64,000 nucleotides of DNA from contig CAMNDE010000001.1 of the NCBI GenBank assembly GCA_946534895.1, positions 1 through 64,000 on the forward strand, written 5' to 3'. The translations under genes and the position numbers were made by a program. The number at the start of each line of letters is the position of its first letter. Positions within the stretch are counted from its first letter, which is position 1. This stretch comes from UBA2943 sp946534895. GTDB lineage: Bacteria; Bacillota; Clostridia; Christensenellales; Aristaeellaceae. The notes beneath the pieces were generated by a model that was not told the DNA's origin, did not search any database, and saw only the letters and a program-made list of their open reading frames with translations. Positions 1 to 7,786 of the stretch are shown here, piece by piece.

Positions 1-898
1 CGAAAATCATGGAGAGCATCATCAGCGACATGAGCACGCTCATGACATAGGAGAACATGGAAGTGAGCTCACCCGTGGTCAGGGCCATGGAAGGATGAAG
101 CGGTTCAATGATATATTTGGCACCGAGCCAGGAAAGCATGACGATGCACAGATACACAATGGTCATCATGACGGGACCGTTCAGGGAAACGGCCTTTTCC
201 GCATGCACGAACATTTTATAGAGGTTCCCGGCTGCTGCATTGAATTTTTCCGTTTCATAGTCTTCCCGGACAAATGCCTTGACTACCCGGATGCCGCTGG
301 CATTTTCCTGAACAGATGCGTTGAGATCATCATATTTCTGGAACACCCGGTCGAAGCGTTTCATGGCAACTCTCACGATCAGTGAAAGACATAATGCAAG
401 CAGAAACACTGCAATAAGGAAGATCAGACTCAGACGGCGGTTGGTAAGAAAACACATGACCATGGAACAGATCAGCGTCAGAGGAGCACGAACGGCGATT
501 CTGAGCACCATCTGAAATGCATTCTGAACATTGGTGACATCCGTGGTCATGCGGGTCACAAGGCCTGCTGTGGAAAACTTATCAATGTTTGAAAACGAGA
601 ATGTCTGGATATTGTCATACATGGCATTTCGAAGATTGGCAGCAAAGCCAGTAGAAGCTTCCGCTCCGAAACGTCCGCCCATGATACCGAACAGGAGACT
701 CAGACAGGCCAGGCCCAGCATGAGCAGACCGTTGGAATAGATGTCCGGCATGCTGGAACGGTTGATGCCCTTGTCAATCAGATCTGCCATGACATAGGGA
801 ATCAGTGTTTCCATCATAACCTCGCCGATCATGAAAATCGGTGTCAGGATAGAGGCTTTTCGGTACTGTTTTACATGGGACAGAAGAAGTCTGATCAT
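1..898 (-). CDS. ABC transporter permease/ATPase, N-terminal part (runs off the window)
   Basis: The visible 299 residues form the membrane half of a fused ABC exporter of the MdlB/LmrA type. The N-terminus reads MIRLLLSHVKQYRKAS and is followed by hydrophobic helices (IGEVMMETLIPYVMADLID and others) typical of a type-1 exporter fold. The nucleotide-binding half lies beyond base 1, so Walker motifs cannot be seen. The start is ATG at 898 with GGGGAG about 9 nt upstream. It is the last visible gene of a minus-strand operon, 21 bp after the unknown secreted protein. Such half-transporters often act as heterodimers with an adjacent partner, which would also be outside the window. The substrate cannot be told. 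Confidence 0.85.
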   Translation of the reverse strand, partial: MIRLLLSHVKQYRKASILTPIFMIGEVMMETLIPYVMADLIDKGINRSSMPDIYSNGLLMLGLACLSLLFGIMGGRFGAEASTGFAANLRNAMYDNIQTFSFSNIDKFSTAGLVTRMTTDVTNVQNAFQMVLRIAVRAPLTLICSMVMCFLTNRRLSLIFLIAVFLLALCLSLIVRVAMKRFDRVFQKYDDLNASVQENASGIRVVKAFVREDYETEKFNAAAGNLYKMFVHAEKAVSLNGPVMMTIVYLCIVMLSWLGAKYIIEPLHPSMALTTGELTSMFSYVMSVLMSLMMLSMIF

Positions 899-919
899 AT
901 GTTAGCCAACTCCCCATCA

Positions 920-2386
920 TTATTCATTTTCAGTGTTTTCCGTACTCTCTGTATCCGTGGTATTCTCGGAATCCTCTCCAAAATATTCTGCCCAGTATGT
1001 ATCCTCATCCCATTCTTCATATTCTTCCTCTTCGACGGGCTCGGCAAGAAGCATATCGAGCACACCGCCGTCCGTTATGATATCCATAACAGCGGCCACC
1101 GTGCTGTAGGGAAGATGCTCAATCCATGGAATAATACCGCGTATGGCAGTGGACTGAATGTCGGAAACAAATGATCCCAGTGAAGTGTCATACAGTGAAA
1201 AAACGTTCAGACCGTCGCTTTCACCATATGTATGATAGGGCCATTCATCAGGATCAAACCGTTCGCAGGCAATATCGAGTGTCAGGAGAAGCGCTTCACC
1301 TGAATACATGCGTACCCGGCCTGGCTCTCCCTCAAAGCGGAGCTGAAGATGATCCGTGAGAAGTCGGTCCGTGAGAAGCCCATTCTCATCCGTGCCAAGG
1401 AATGGGAGTCCATCGAGCAGCGGACCGGAAAGAGACATGTCCGATGTCCAGGGAACCGAAACCGGCCAGGGAGCTGAAAAATCATTGTTTTCCATGTGTC
1501 CGCTCAGAATCAGGTTTTCTCCTTCGCCGAGAGAAAGATCACAGGTGGTATCCCATGTGGATGAATCATCATTCCATACATTTCTGAGGAAAAACCTGGC
1601 ATCCGTTCCCTGAATGAAGCCTGGCAGATTAATCTCAATAACCTTCTCCAGATCTGTATTGAGTCTACGGTACATGACCGTGTCTCCGGCAGTCCAGATT
1701 TCAAATCCGTCCTGATAGGCAACCCGCATACCGTCCTCAGGGATAAATGCCTCAAGATATTCCGGGATGGTTTCAAAAAGGGGAGAAAGCCGTTCGCCCG
1801 CCTCATTCAGTGTCTCCATGGCATAAAGCCAATACCGAAGAGAACGGTCTTCGTAAAGAAGCTCATTGAGCTTTTCAGCTCCATTCATGATGCGTTCCTT
1901 GGTCACGGCATGGTCCGTTTCCGTTTCATGCATTACAGCACGGATAATTGTGCGCGTTTCCCGCCACGCATCCTGCGTTACCCAATGGTATATCAGCGCA
2001 AGTTTCTGGAAATTCAGATCCATGTGTGCGTTAAGCTTCATGCCGAATTCCAGGGCAGCCGGGACATTGATCAGGAGCGGCTGATTGTTCCATAGGTTGC
2101 TTTCCACTTTAAACAGGCCTTCCTGACCATAAAGGTGATACGTTGTATCCGTTCTTACATCATCGGCATACTGAACATGTCCAGCAATGTCAAAACCATC
2201 TCTGCTGCTGATATAGGTGCCGGAAAGGCGCAGGGGAGACAGAATCAGGGACATCTGTTCCGCAACAGTTCCGGCCGCCGTACCTGGAACCGTAAAAGAT
2301 GCTGAATAATTGTAGCAGTCCCAGGCAAGGCACGATACCGGAAGAAATACCAGAATAAGCACACAGGCTGCAAGACGTTTGCGCAT
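920..2386 (-). CDS. Secreted protein of unknown function
   Basis: This is a 488-residue protein with a clear signal peptide (MRKRLAACVLILVFLPVSCLA, likely cleaved near residue 21). The mature part is rich in acidic and aromatic residues and has no second membrane segment. The C-terminal 30 residues are strongly acidic (runs of E and D followed by NTTDTES). I do not recognise a family. It lies between a secreted CHAP protein (23 bp upstream) and an ABC exporter (21 bp downstream) and is probably co-transcribed with both. An extracytoplasmic role, perhaps linked to the transporter or to the cell wall, is inference from context only. Confidence 0.8.
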   Translation of the reverse strand: MRKRLAACVLILVFLPVSCLAWDCYNYSASFTVPGTAAGTVAEQMSLILSPLRLSGTYISSRDGFDIAGHVQYADDVRTDTTYHLYGQEGLFKVESNLWNNQPLLINVPAALEFGMKLNAHMDLNFQKLALIYHWVTQDAWRETRTIIRAVMHETETDHAVTKERIMNGAEKLNELLYEDRSLRYWLYAMETLNEAGERLSPLFETIPEYLEAFIPEDGMRVAYQDGFEIWTAGDTVMYRRLNTDLEKVIEINLPGFIQGTDARFFLRNVWNDDSSTWDTTCDLSLGEGENLILSGHMENNDFSAPWPVSVPWTSDMSLSGPLLDGLPFLGTDENGLLTDRLLTDHLQLRFEGEPGRVRMYSGEALLLTLDIACERFDPDEWPYHTYGESDGLNVFSLYDTSLGSFVSDIQSTAIRGIIPWIEHLPYSTVAAVMDIITDGGVLDMLLAEPVEEEEYEEWDEDTYWAEYFGEDSENTTDTESTENTENE

Positions 2387-2409
2387 ATGGTCTCCTCTCT
2401 CTTTCCGGC

Positions 2410-3471
2410 TCAGGGTACATCCACCCAGTCCGGTACATCATCATTCACATCGGCATCCATATCAGCATCGTTTTCCACTGAATCAACAAGAGAAAGCTCT
2501 TCCTCAGCAGGAGACGCTGACGGTGAAGGGACGGGAATGAAATCGAAAAAGTCCAGTGTCAGATCATCATCATCATCTGAGTCCACTCTCCATGTCTCTG
2601 GATCCTGATTGATGAGATGTTCATATGCCTGGTTCAGAGCTTTCTGTGTCGTGATATTCGCAATGCCGTTGCTTTTTATGTCATGCTCATTCTGAAACAG
2701 CTGCAGAGCCGACTGGGTTGAAGGCCCGAAACGTCCGTCAACCCGCTCGGCGGAAAGAAGACCCAGCCGATGCAGTTTCTCCTGAAGCTGGCGGACTTTC
2801 TCCCCGGTATTACCGGCACGCATCGTCCAGTCCGCACAGTCATGAACGGTCCCAAAACCGAGTATCCGCTTATAGGTCAGAGGATACTGGGCATGAATCA
2901 CAGCAGAAGGTGTGTTTCCCTCAATAACATGAATGGTCACTTCCTGCGTGGCACTGTTTCGGGTACAGTATTCCACCATGGCCACATGGTCGGTATTCTC
3001 ATCATTGGTCCATGTGAAAAAAACCCAGTCGCCGGGCTCAGGAATGTAGGATCCAGTGGAAATAAACTCGTTTTCGCCTTTGAGCCACTGATATCCCCAT
3101 CCTTCAAGATTGCCCCACCTGACAATATACCTTCCATGATCGACAAACCAGTTTTTGCCCACATTGGAAGATGAATACATGGGATAGACTTCGTTCAGCA
3201 TATGAGAGCCTGTGCTTTCATCCACCTCATGAACGCACCAACACAGAAACTCCGCACACCACTGGGCATAAGGATCTCCGCTCCATTCACCATACTTGGT
3301 ATATCCGTGCTCACCCTCTGTATACCCAAGTTCTCTTTCTGCGGTTTCAATAAGCGCCTGAATGGAATCAGAAACGTCATGAGCCGGCGTAATTCTGATT
3401 TCCTCAGCAGAAGACAGGGAGAAAGCCAGGGACAGCAGGATCAGGAACACACAACCAAATGCTTTCTTCAT
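2410..3471 (-). CDS. Secreted CHAP-domain amidase/peptidase with peptidoglycan-binding domain
   Basis: This 353-residue exported protein probably cuts peptidoglycan. Residues 1-22 are a signal peptide. A CHAP (NlpC/P60-like) fold occupies about residues 35-205, with the likely catalytic Cys in QWCAEFLCWC, the His in DHVAMVEY and a following acidic residue in VIEGNT. Residues about 215-280 form a PG_binding_1 domain (AGNTGEKVRQLQEKLHRLG). The tail is acidic and low-complexity. It is the first gene of a three-gene minus-strand operon, with GGAGG about 7 nt before the ATG and a good promoter just upstream. The substrate bond (amidase or endopeptidase) cannot be decided from sequence. Confidence 0.85.
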   Translation of the reverse strand: MKKAFGCVFLILLSLAFSLSSAEEIRITPAHDVSDSIQALIETAERELGYTEGEHGYTKYGEWSGDPYAQWCAEFLCWCVHEVDESTGSHMLNEVYPMYSSSNVGKNWFVDHGRYIVRWGNLEGWGYQWLKGENEFISTGSYIPEPGDWVFFTWTNDENTDHVAMVEYCTRNSATQEVTIHVIEGNTPSAVIHAQYPLTYKRILGFGTVHDCADWTMRAGNTGEKVRQLQEKLHRLGLLSAERVDGRFGPSTQSALQLFQNEHDIKSNGIANITTQKALNQAYEHLINQDPETWRVDSDDDDDLTLDFFDFIPVPSPSASPAEEELSLVDSVENDADMDADVNDDVPDWVDVP

Positions 3472-3506
3472 TCTGCCGCCTCCTTCCGTCTATAAAACTG
3501 AAGAAA

Positions 3507-3535
3507 ATTATATCATGGCGAGATTTGTCAGACAA
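3507..3535 (-). promoter_or_regulatory. Sigma-A promoter for the CHAP-protein operon
   Basis: On the minus strand TTGTCT (3530-3535) and a perfect TATAAT (3507-3512) are separated by 17 bp, about 35 bp upstream of the start of the CHAP gene. Confidence 0.7.
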
Positions 3536-3626
3536 GCCAAAACAGCTGACCTGACAAGTATTTCCGTCGTTCTGTTTCAAATAATCCTGGCCTGTACCCG
3601 GGGAGAGAAGGCATCTGATCGGACAT

Positions 3627-3657
3627 AGAAAAGCGGCATGACAAAGTCATGCCGCTT
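3627..3657 (-). terminator. Intrinsic terminator of the rplJ-rplL operon
   Basis: A 12-bp perfect stem (AAGCGGCATGAC, 3-nt loop) is followed on the minus strand by TTTTCTAT, 22 bases after the rplL stop codon. Confidence 0.85.
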
Positions 3658-3678
3658 GGAAAGCAGTAAATATGGAAA

Positions 3679-4053
3679 TTACTTGATTTCGCAGGTAGCG
3701 CCGGCAGCCTTGAACTTCTCGACGATCTTTTCTGCATCTTCCTTGGAGACGCCTTCCTTGATGGTCTTGGGAGCGCTCTCCACCATTTCCTTGGCTTCCT
3801 TCAGGCCCAGGCCTTCCACGACTTCGCGGACAACCTTGATGACCTTGATCTTCTCAGCGCCGGCATCCTTCAGCACGACGTCGAATTCGGTCTTCTCCTC
3901 TTCAGCGGCAGCAGCACCGGCAGCAGGGCCAGCGACCATGGCCACGGGAGCAGCGGCAGAAACGCCAAACTTCTCTTCCATAGCCTTAACCAGATCATTC
4001 AGCTCAAGCACTGTCATGGATTCGACAGCGGCAATAATCTCTTCATGAGTCAT
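3679..4053 (-). CDS. rplL: 50S ribosomal protein L7/L12
   Basis: L7/L12 forms the flexible stalk of the large subunit that recruits translation factors. The 124-residue product has the N-terminal dimerisation helix (MTHEEIIAAVESMTVLELND), an Ala-rich hinge and the conserved C-terminal domain (EKIKVIKVVREVVEGLGLKEAK). The start was placed at 4053 because a GGAGGAAT ribosome binding site occupies the four codons upstream of it; a longer reading from 4068 would translate that site. It follows rplJ by 73 bp, is the last gene of the operon and ends before a strong terminator. Confidence 0.97.
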   Translation of the reverse strand: MTHEEIIAAVESMTVLELNDLVKAMEEKFGVSAAAPVAMVAGPAAGAAAAEEEKTEFDVVLKDAGAEKIKVIKVVREVVEGLGLKEAKEMVESAPKTIKEGVSKEDAEKIVEKFKAAGATCEIK

Positions 4054-4126
4054 TGTTAATTCCTCCATTATTCATTCTTGTTCGTTTATCATGCTGCTGT
4101 TTTATCAGCAACATCCGGCGAATTTC

Positions 4127-4630
4127 TTACTCTTCGCCTGCCTGCTTTTTGCGGAAAGCCTCCACAACGCGGACAAAGTTTCCGATGGTGGCGCTCAGGC
4201 TGCCAACCAGTCGTGCCAGAAGGACATCGCGGCTGGGCATCTTTGCGAGACGTTCAATAGTAGCAACATCCACAACCTGACCATCCATGATACCGCCGGT
4301 GATCTTCAGAGAAGTAAGCTTGTTCTTTTCAATGAATTCGCTGACAATTTTCGGAGCAGCAACTGCATCAGACATGCCGAAAACGAAAGCATTAGGTCCA
4401 TTCAGAAGATCGTCAGCACCTTCAATGTTCAGCTCCTGCAGAGCCAGACGCACCAGGCGGTTCTTCAGAACACAGTAATGCACATCGCTCTCGCGGCACT
4501 GCTTACGCAGGGCAGTCACCTGATCCACGGTCAGACCGGTGTAGCTCACGAACGCAACAGACTTTGCATTCTCGAACTTCTCTTTGATTTCACTTACAAC
4601 CTGTTCTTTGATCTCACGATTCTTGCTCAT
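4127..4630 (-). CDS. rplJ: 50S ribosomal protein L10
   Basis: L10 anchors the L7/L12 stalk on 23S rRNA and normally represses its own mRNA. The 167-residue product starts MSKNREIKEQVVSEIKEKF and has the typical sequence VSYTGLTVDQVTALR; the C-terminal helix binds L7/L12 dimers. The start at 4630 follows AAAGGAGG with a 10-nt spacing; the reading frame stays open further upstream but only through the leader RNA. Regulation is visible: an L10 leader with an attenuator lies directly upstream. rplK and rplA are not on this side of the gene, so the operon consists only of rplJ and rplL here. Confidence 0.96.
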   Translation of the reverse strand: MSKNREIKEQVVSEIKEKFENAKSVAFVSYTGLTVDQVTALRKQCRESDVHYCVLKNRLVRLALQELNIEGADDLLNGPNAFVFGMSDAVAAPKIVSEFIEKNKLTSLKITGGIMDGQVVDVATIERLAKMPSRDVLLARLVGSLSATIGNFVRVVEAFRKKQAGEE

Positions 4631-4660
4631 CTTTCTTGCACCTCCTTTATGGTTTGGAGT

Positions 4661-4689
4661 AAAAGAAAACCCTTGCACAGGCGCAAGGG
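4661..4689 (-). terminator. Attenuator hairpin of the L10 leader
   Basis: On the minus strand CCCTTGC pairs with GCAAGGG around a 6-nt loop and is followed by TTTTCTTTT, 12 bases before the rplJ ribosome binding site. It fits transcription attenuation coupled to the L10 leader. Confidence 0.8.
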
Positions 4690-4794
4690 ATGAGCTTACA
4701 CTAATCCTTTACACCTCGGCAGGCAGAGCCATTGCTCATTTACATCCTTCAAGAGGATACCGGCTGTCTCTGGCATAGGTTTCTTTCAAAACCG
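4661..4794 (-). ncRNA. Ribosomal protein L10 leader (autoregulatory mRNA structure)
   Basis: The minus-strand leader contains the hallmark segments CCAGAGACAGCCGGTAT and CTGCCTGCCGAGGTG of the Bacillota L10 leader family, separated by a variable arm. L10 (with L12) is expected to bind here and control rplJ-rplL. The leader ends in the hairpin listed separately. Confidence 0.85.
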
Positions 4795-4800
4795 TGTTGC

Positions 4801-4829
4801 ATGTTATCACACATGTTCATGAAAGTCAA
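4801..4829 (-). promoter_or_regulatory. Promoter of rplJ-rplL
   Basis: Minus-strand TTGACT (4824-4829), a 17-bp spacer and TAACAT (4801-4806) lie just upstream of the L10 leader. The remaining bases up to the next gene at 5108 are AT-rich and hold only the divergent promoter at 5013. Confidence 0.7.
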
Positions 4830-5012
4830 CAACGATTTTGCAGGCAGATTCAAACGCCTTCCGGGACAAGGGAAACACATGAAACATTCCTGGATACACA
4901 GTGCATCCGCATCAATAGTATGATTCCGTTTCGGAAAATACAAGATATTGTACCAGAATTCATCTTTTACAAATTAGACACTATTTTGTTTCAATTTGAT
5001 CACCATATTTGA

Positions 5013-5041
5013 TTGACAATTTAACAAAGTTGTAATATATT
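5013..5041 (+). promoter_or_regulatory. Promoter of the SH3/peptidoglycan-binding protein gene
   Basis: Perfect TTGACA (5013-5018), a 17-bp AT-rich spacer and TATATT (5036-5041). Confidence 0.8.
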
Positions 5042-5107
5042 TTATTCGCATGACTGGGGTTTTTATATCCGCAGTTTTCATTTTCCCGGAGTAAGGAAGT
5101 GAATGCA

Positions 5108-6103
5108 ATGTTCCGGGGCAGAACACAGAACCGGTTTCTGATATTACTGCTGCTCCTGCTGCTTCTACTGCCCGCAGCAGCACTGGCCGCAAAGACAGGA
5201 AAGGTGAGCTGTTCATCACTGAAACTCAGGGAGAAGGCATCCACAGAGGCGAAAGTGCTGCAGACTCTGCCGAAAGGAACAGAGCTGATTATTTCCAGCA
5301 CGAGCGGCGATTGGTATAAGGTCAAGTATGGCAAGTATACCGGTTATGTAATGAAGAAATACGTGAAAACCGGAAGCAGTTCCTCCTCTTCCTCCTCCTC
5401 TTCATCTTCTTCATCCTCTTCCTCCATTCTGAAGCAGCTCAAAAAAATAGGCAAGCCCAAAGCCTGTGAGCCGGGAGACAGTGGTAACAATGTAACCAAG
5501 CTTCAGAAATGCCTTGATGTGATGGGATACTATTCTGGAAGCATTGACGGCGATTATGGAAACGGCACCAAGAAAGCCGTGAAAAAACTTCAGAAAGCCA
5601 AGGGACTTAAACAAACCGGCATTGCAGACAAGAATACGATCGCTGCCATGTTCGGAGAAAAAGTATCGTCATCGTCATCTGATTCTTCCGGAAGCGGTAC
5701 TGCAGAGCGTCTGGACTGGTTCCATGGCGGAGCAGACAAGATTCCGAAGCGAACTACTTTTACTGTCAAGGACTGCAAGACAGGCAAAACATTCAAAGCC
5801 AAGCGATGGTCTGGTGCCAACCACCTGGATGCTGAACCTCTTACCAAAAGCGATGCCCAGGTCATCAAGTCGCTGTATGGAGGGCACTGGTCCTGGAAAA
5901 GGCGGCCCATCCTGGTAAAATACAACGGTCACGTTTACGCCGCTTCCATGAACGGCATGCCGCACGGTACACAGACCATTACGGACAACGGTTTTGAAGG
6001 TCACTTCTGCATCCACTTCTACGGGAGCATGACCCATGGCACCAAAAAAGTGGATTCCACACATCAGAACTGTGTTTCAAAGGCAATGCACTATAAATGG
6101 TAA
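5108..6103 (+). CDS. Secreted SH3 and peptidoglycan-binding protein with conserved C-terminal domain
   Basis: The 331-residue exported protein begins with a signal peptide whose core is almost pure leucine. About residues 25-85 form a bacterial SH3 (SH3_3) domain (LKLREKASTEAKVLQTLPKG). A run of about 18 serines links it to a PG_binding_1 domain (CEPGDSGNNVTKLQKCLDVM). The last 130 residues form a domain with conserved-looking His, Asp and Cys positions (GANHLDAEPL, MNGMPHGTQT, GHFCIHFYGSMTHG, HQNC) that may be catalytic in cell-wall processing; I cannot name its family with certainty. Start: ATG 5108 is preferred for its AAGGAAGTGA site; GTG 5099 is in frame. It is monocistronic, with its own promoter and terminator. 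Confidence 0.85.
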   Translation: MFRGRTQNRFLILLLLLLLLLPAAALAAKTGKVSCSSLKLREKASTEAKVLQTLPKGTELIISSTSGDWYKVKYGKYTGYVMKKYVKTGSSSSSSSSSSSSSSSSSILKQLKKIGKPKACEPGDSGNNVTKLQKCLDVMGYYSGSIDGDYGNGTKKAVKKLQKAKGLKQTGIADKNTIAAMFGEKVSSSSSDSSGSGTAERLDWFHGGADKIPKRTTFTVKDCKTGKTFKAKRWSGANHLDAEPLTKSDAQVIKSLYGGHWSWKRRPILVKYNGHVYAASMNGMPHGTQTITDNGFEGHFCIHFYGSMTHGTKKVDSTHQNCVSKAMHYKW

Positions 6104-6147
6104 ATACAGACTCCGGTAAATGAAATACCGAAGTCTGTATTTTTTTA
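6104..6147 (+). terminator. Intrinsic terminator after the SH3/peptidoglycan-binding gene
   Basis: ATACAGACTCCGGTA pairs almost perfectly with TACCGAAGTCTGTAT around a short loop, followed by seven T residues, starting directly after the stop codon. Confidence 0.85.
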
Positions 6148-6211
6148 TGTAAAGTCTGACAGGACTTGGCGTAATGCCCCTGTCTGTGTATGGAACCGTG
6201 CGTTCTTTTAA

Positions 6212-6240
6212 TTGACAGGCAGAGTTGAAACTGTTAGAAT
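6212..6240 (+). promoter_or_regulatory. Promoter of the hisS-aspS T-box transcript
   Basis: TTGACA (6212-6217), 17-bp spacer, TAGAAT (6235-6240). Transcription should begin near 6247. Confidence 0.8.
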
Positions 6241-6246
6241 TGTGCG

Positions 6247-6470
6247 GACCATGAAGGGAAACAGCGTATGGCGTGGCATTCTTTCAGAGAGGAAGTCGAC
6301 TGGCTGAAAGCTTCCGAATGCCTGCATGCGGGGACACTCCCGGAGTCTTTCGGTGAAAACCGGACGCAGATCTGCGTTACAGATCACGTTAAAGAAGGCA
6401 GGGAAACCTGCGAAGCAAGGGTGGCACAGCGATGATTTTCGCCCCATGCAGGCAACTGCATGTTTTTTTT
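6247..6470 (+). ncRNA. T-box leader of hisS-aspS
   Basis: The leader reads uncharged tRNA. Stem I contains CAGAGAGGAAG with an apical arm (GGAAG/CTTCC) and a lower helix GGCATTC/GAATGCC. The T-box itself, AAGGGTGGCACAGCGA, lies at 6417-6432. The terminator CATGCAG-GCAA-CTGCATG followed by eight T residues is at 6445-6470. In my hand fold the specifier loop carries GGGACAC (6331-6337). GAC (Asp, 6333-6335) followed by A fits the usual purine 3' of the specifier better than the overlapping CAC (His, 6335-6337). Asp control of hisS-aspS is known in Bacillota; the codon choice here is inference. Confidence 0.88.
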
Positions 6471-6499
6471 GTTCCGGCGAAAAGTGAAGGAGGATGCTG

Positions 6500-7768
6500 A
6501 TGTTGACACAGGCCCCAAGAGGGACACGGGATGTACTGCCCACACAGAGCTATCGGTGGCAGTATCTTGAAGCAAAGATGCGCAGGGCTGCGGCAGAAGC
6601 CGGGTTCAGAGAAGTCCGGACTCCGGTTTTTGAACACACGGAACTGTTTCTGCGCGGTGTCGGCGACACCACGGATATTGTCCAGAAAGAAATGTATACT
6701 TTTCTGGATAAAGGCAAGAGAAGCATTACGCTTAAGCCTGAAGGCACGGCTGGCGCTGCCCGCTCTTTCCTCGAAAGCAATCTGTACGCCGAACCTCTGC
6801 CCTGCAAAATGTATTATCTGAGCGCTCCAGTATTCCGTTATGAAGCGCCTCAGGCAGGTCGGCTGCGCGAACATCATCAGTTCGGCCTTGAATGCTTCGG
6901 AGCAAAGGAGGCAACAGCTGACGCAGAGCTGATTATTCTTGCCTACAGATATCTTTCCGGCCTGGGTATTTCCAATCTTTCCGTCAACATCAATTCCATT
7001 GGCTGCCCCGAGTGCCGTCCGAAATATAATGAAGCATTAAAGAATTATCTGCGTGAACGGACTGACTGCCTCTGTCAGGACTGCAGGAACCGTTTGGAAA
7101 GAAATCCTCTGCGCGTCCTGGACTGCAAGGTTCCCACCTGTCAGGAGGTTGTAAAGGATGCGCCGCGTCTGCTAGACTGGCTTGATGACGACTGCAGAAA
7201 TCATTTCCAGCAGCTGCAGGACTGTCTTGCAAAGGAAAAGATACCCTTTGAAGTAAACAGTCATATTGTCCGCGGCCTGGACTACTATACCAAAACCGTT
7301 TTCGAGCTGATCACCAAAACCCCGGAGGGCAATCTCACCGTCTGCGGCGGCGGACGCTATGATCACCTCGTAAAAGAACTGGGCGGTCCGGATCTTCCCG
7401 CCGTGGGGTTCGGCATGGGCGTGGAACGCGTACTCATGCTCCTGGATTCCGAAGGCATCAGTATTCCCGAGCCCGATCTTGTGGACGTTTTTGTGACCTA
7501 CATGGGAGACCATGTTCTCGATGCTTTCTCTCTTGTGCAGCGGCTCCGTGAAAGCGGTCTGAAAGCAGACATGGATCACACGGGCAGAAGCCTGAAAGCA
7601 CAGTTCAAGTATGCCAACAAGCTTGGCGCAGCAGTTTGTGCCACCCTTGGAGACAGTGAAGTCGCTGAGGGCGTGGTAAACCTGAAAAACATGAAAACCG
7701 GTGAATCGAAAACCGTTCCGCTTGCGGAAGCTGCTGAACATGTGAAAGCCATGGGCGGGACAGTATAA
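6500..7768 (+). CDS. hisS: Histidyl-tRNA synthetase
   Basis: Class II synthetase that charges tRNA-His. The 422-residue product shows the N-terminal RGTRDVLP signature, motif 2 with FRYEAPQAGRLREHHQFGLE (about residues 111-130), the HisA motif VRGLDYYTKTVFE (about 257) and motif 3 GFGMGVERVLML (about 303), then the anticodon-binding domain. The ATG at 6500 is chosen because AAGGAGG ends 7 nt before it; the in-frame ATG at 6494 directly abuts that site. It is the first gene after the T-box and is followed by aspS after 18 bp. Confidence 0.97.
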   Translation: MLTQAPRGTRDVLPTQSYRWQYLEAKMRRAAAEAGFREVRTPVFEHTELFLRGVGDTTDIVQKEMYTFLDKGKRSITLKPEGTAGAARSFLESNLYAEPLPCKMYYLSAPVFRYEAPQAGRLREHHQFGLECFGAKEATADAELIILAYRYLSGLGISNLSVNINSIGCPECRPKYNEALKNYLRERTDCLCQDCRNRLERNPLRVLDCKVPTCQEVVKDAPRLLDWLDDDCRNHFQQLQDCLAKEKIPFEVNSHIVRGLDYYTKTVFELITKTPEGNLTVCGGGRYDHLVKELGGPDLPAVGFGMGVERVLMLLDSEGISIPEPDLVDVFVTYMGDHVLDAFSLVQRLRESGLKADMDHTGRSLKAQFKYANKLGAAVCATLGDSEVAEGVVNLKNMKTGESKTVPLAEAAEHVKAMGGTV

Positions 7769-7786
7769 GAAAAAGGAGAAATCTCT

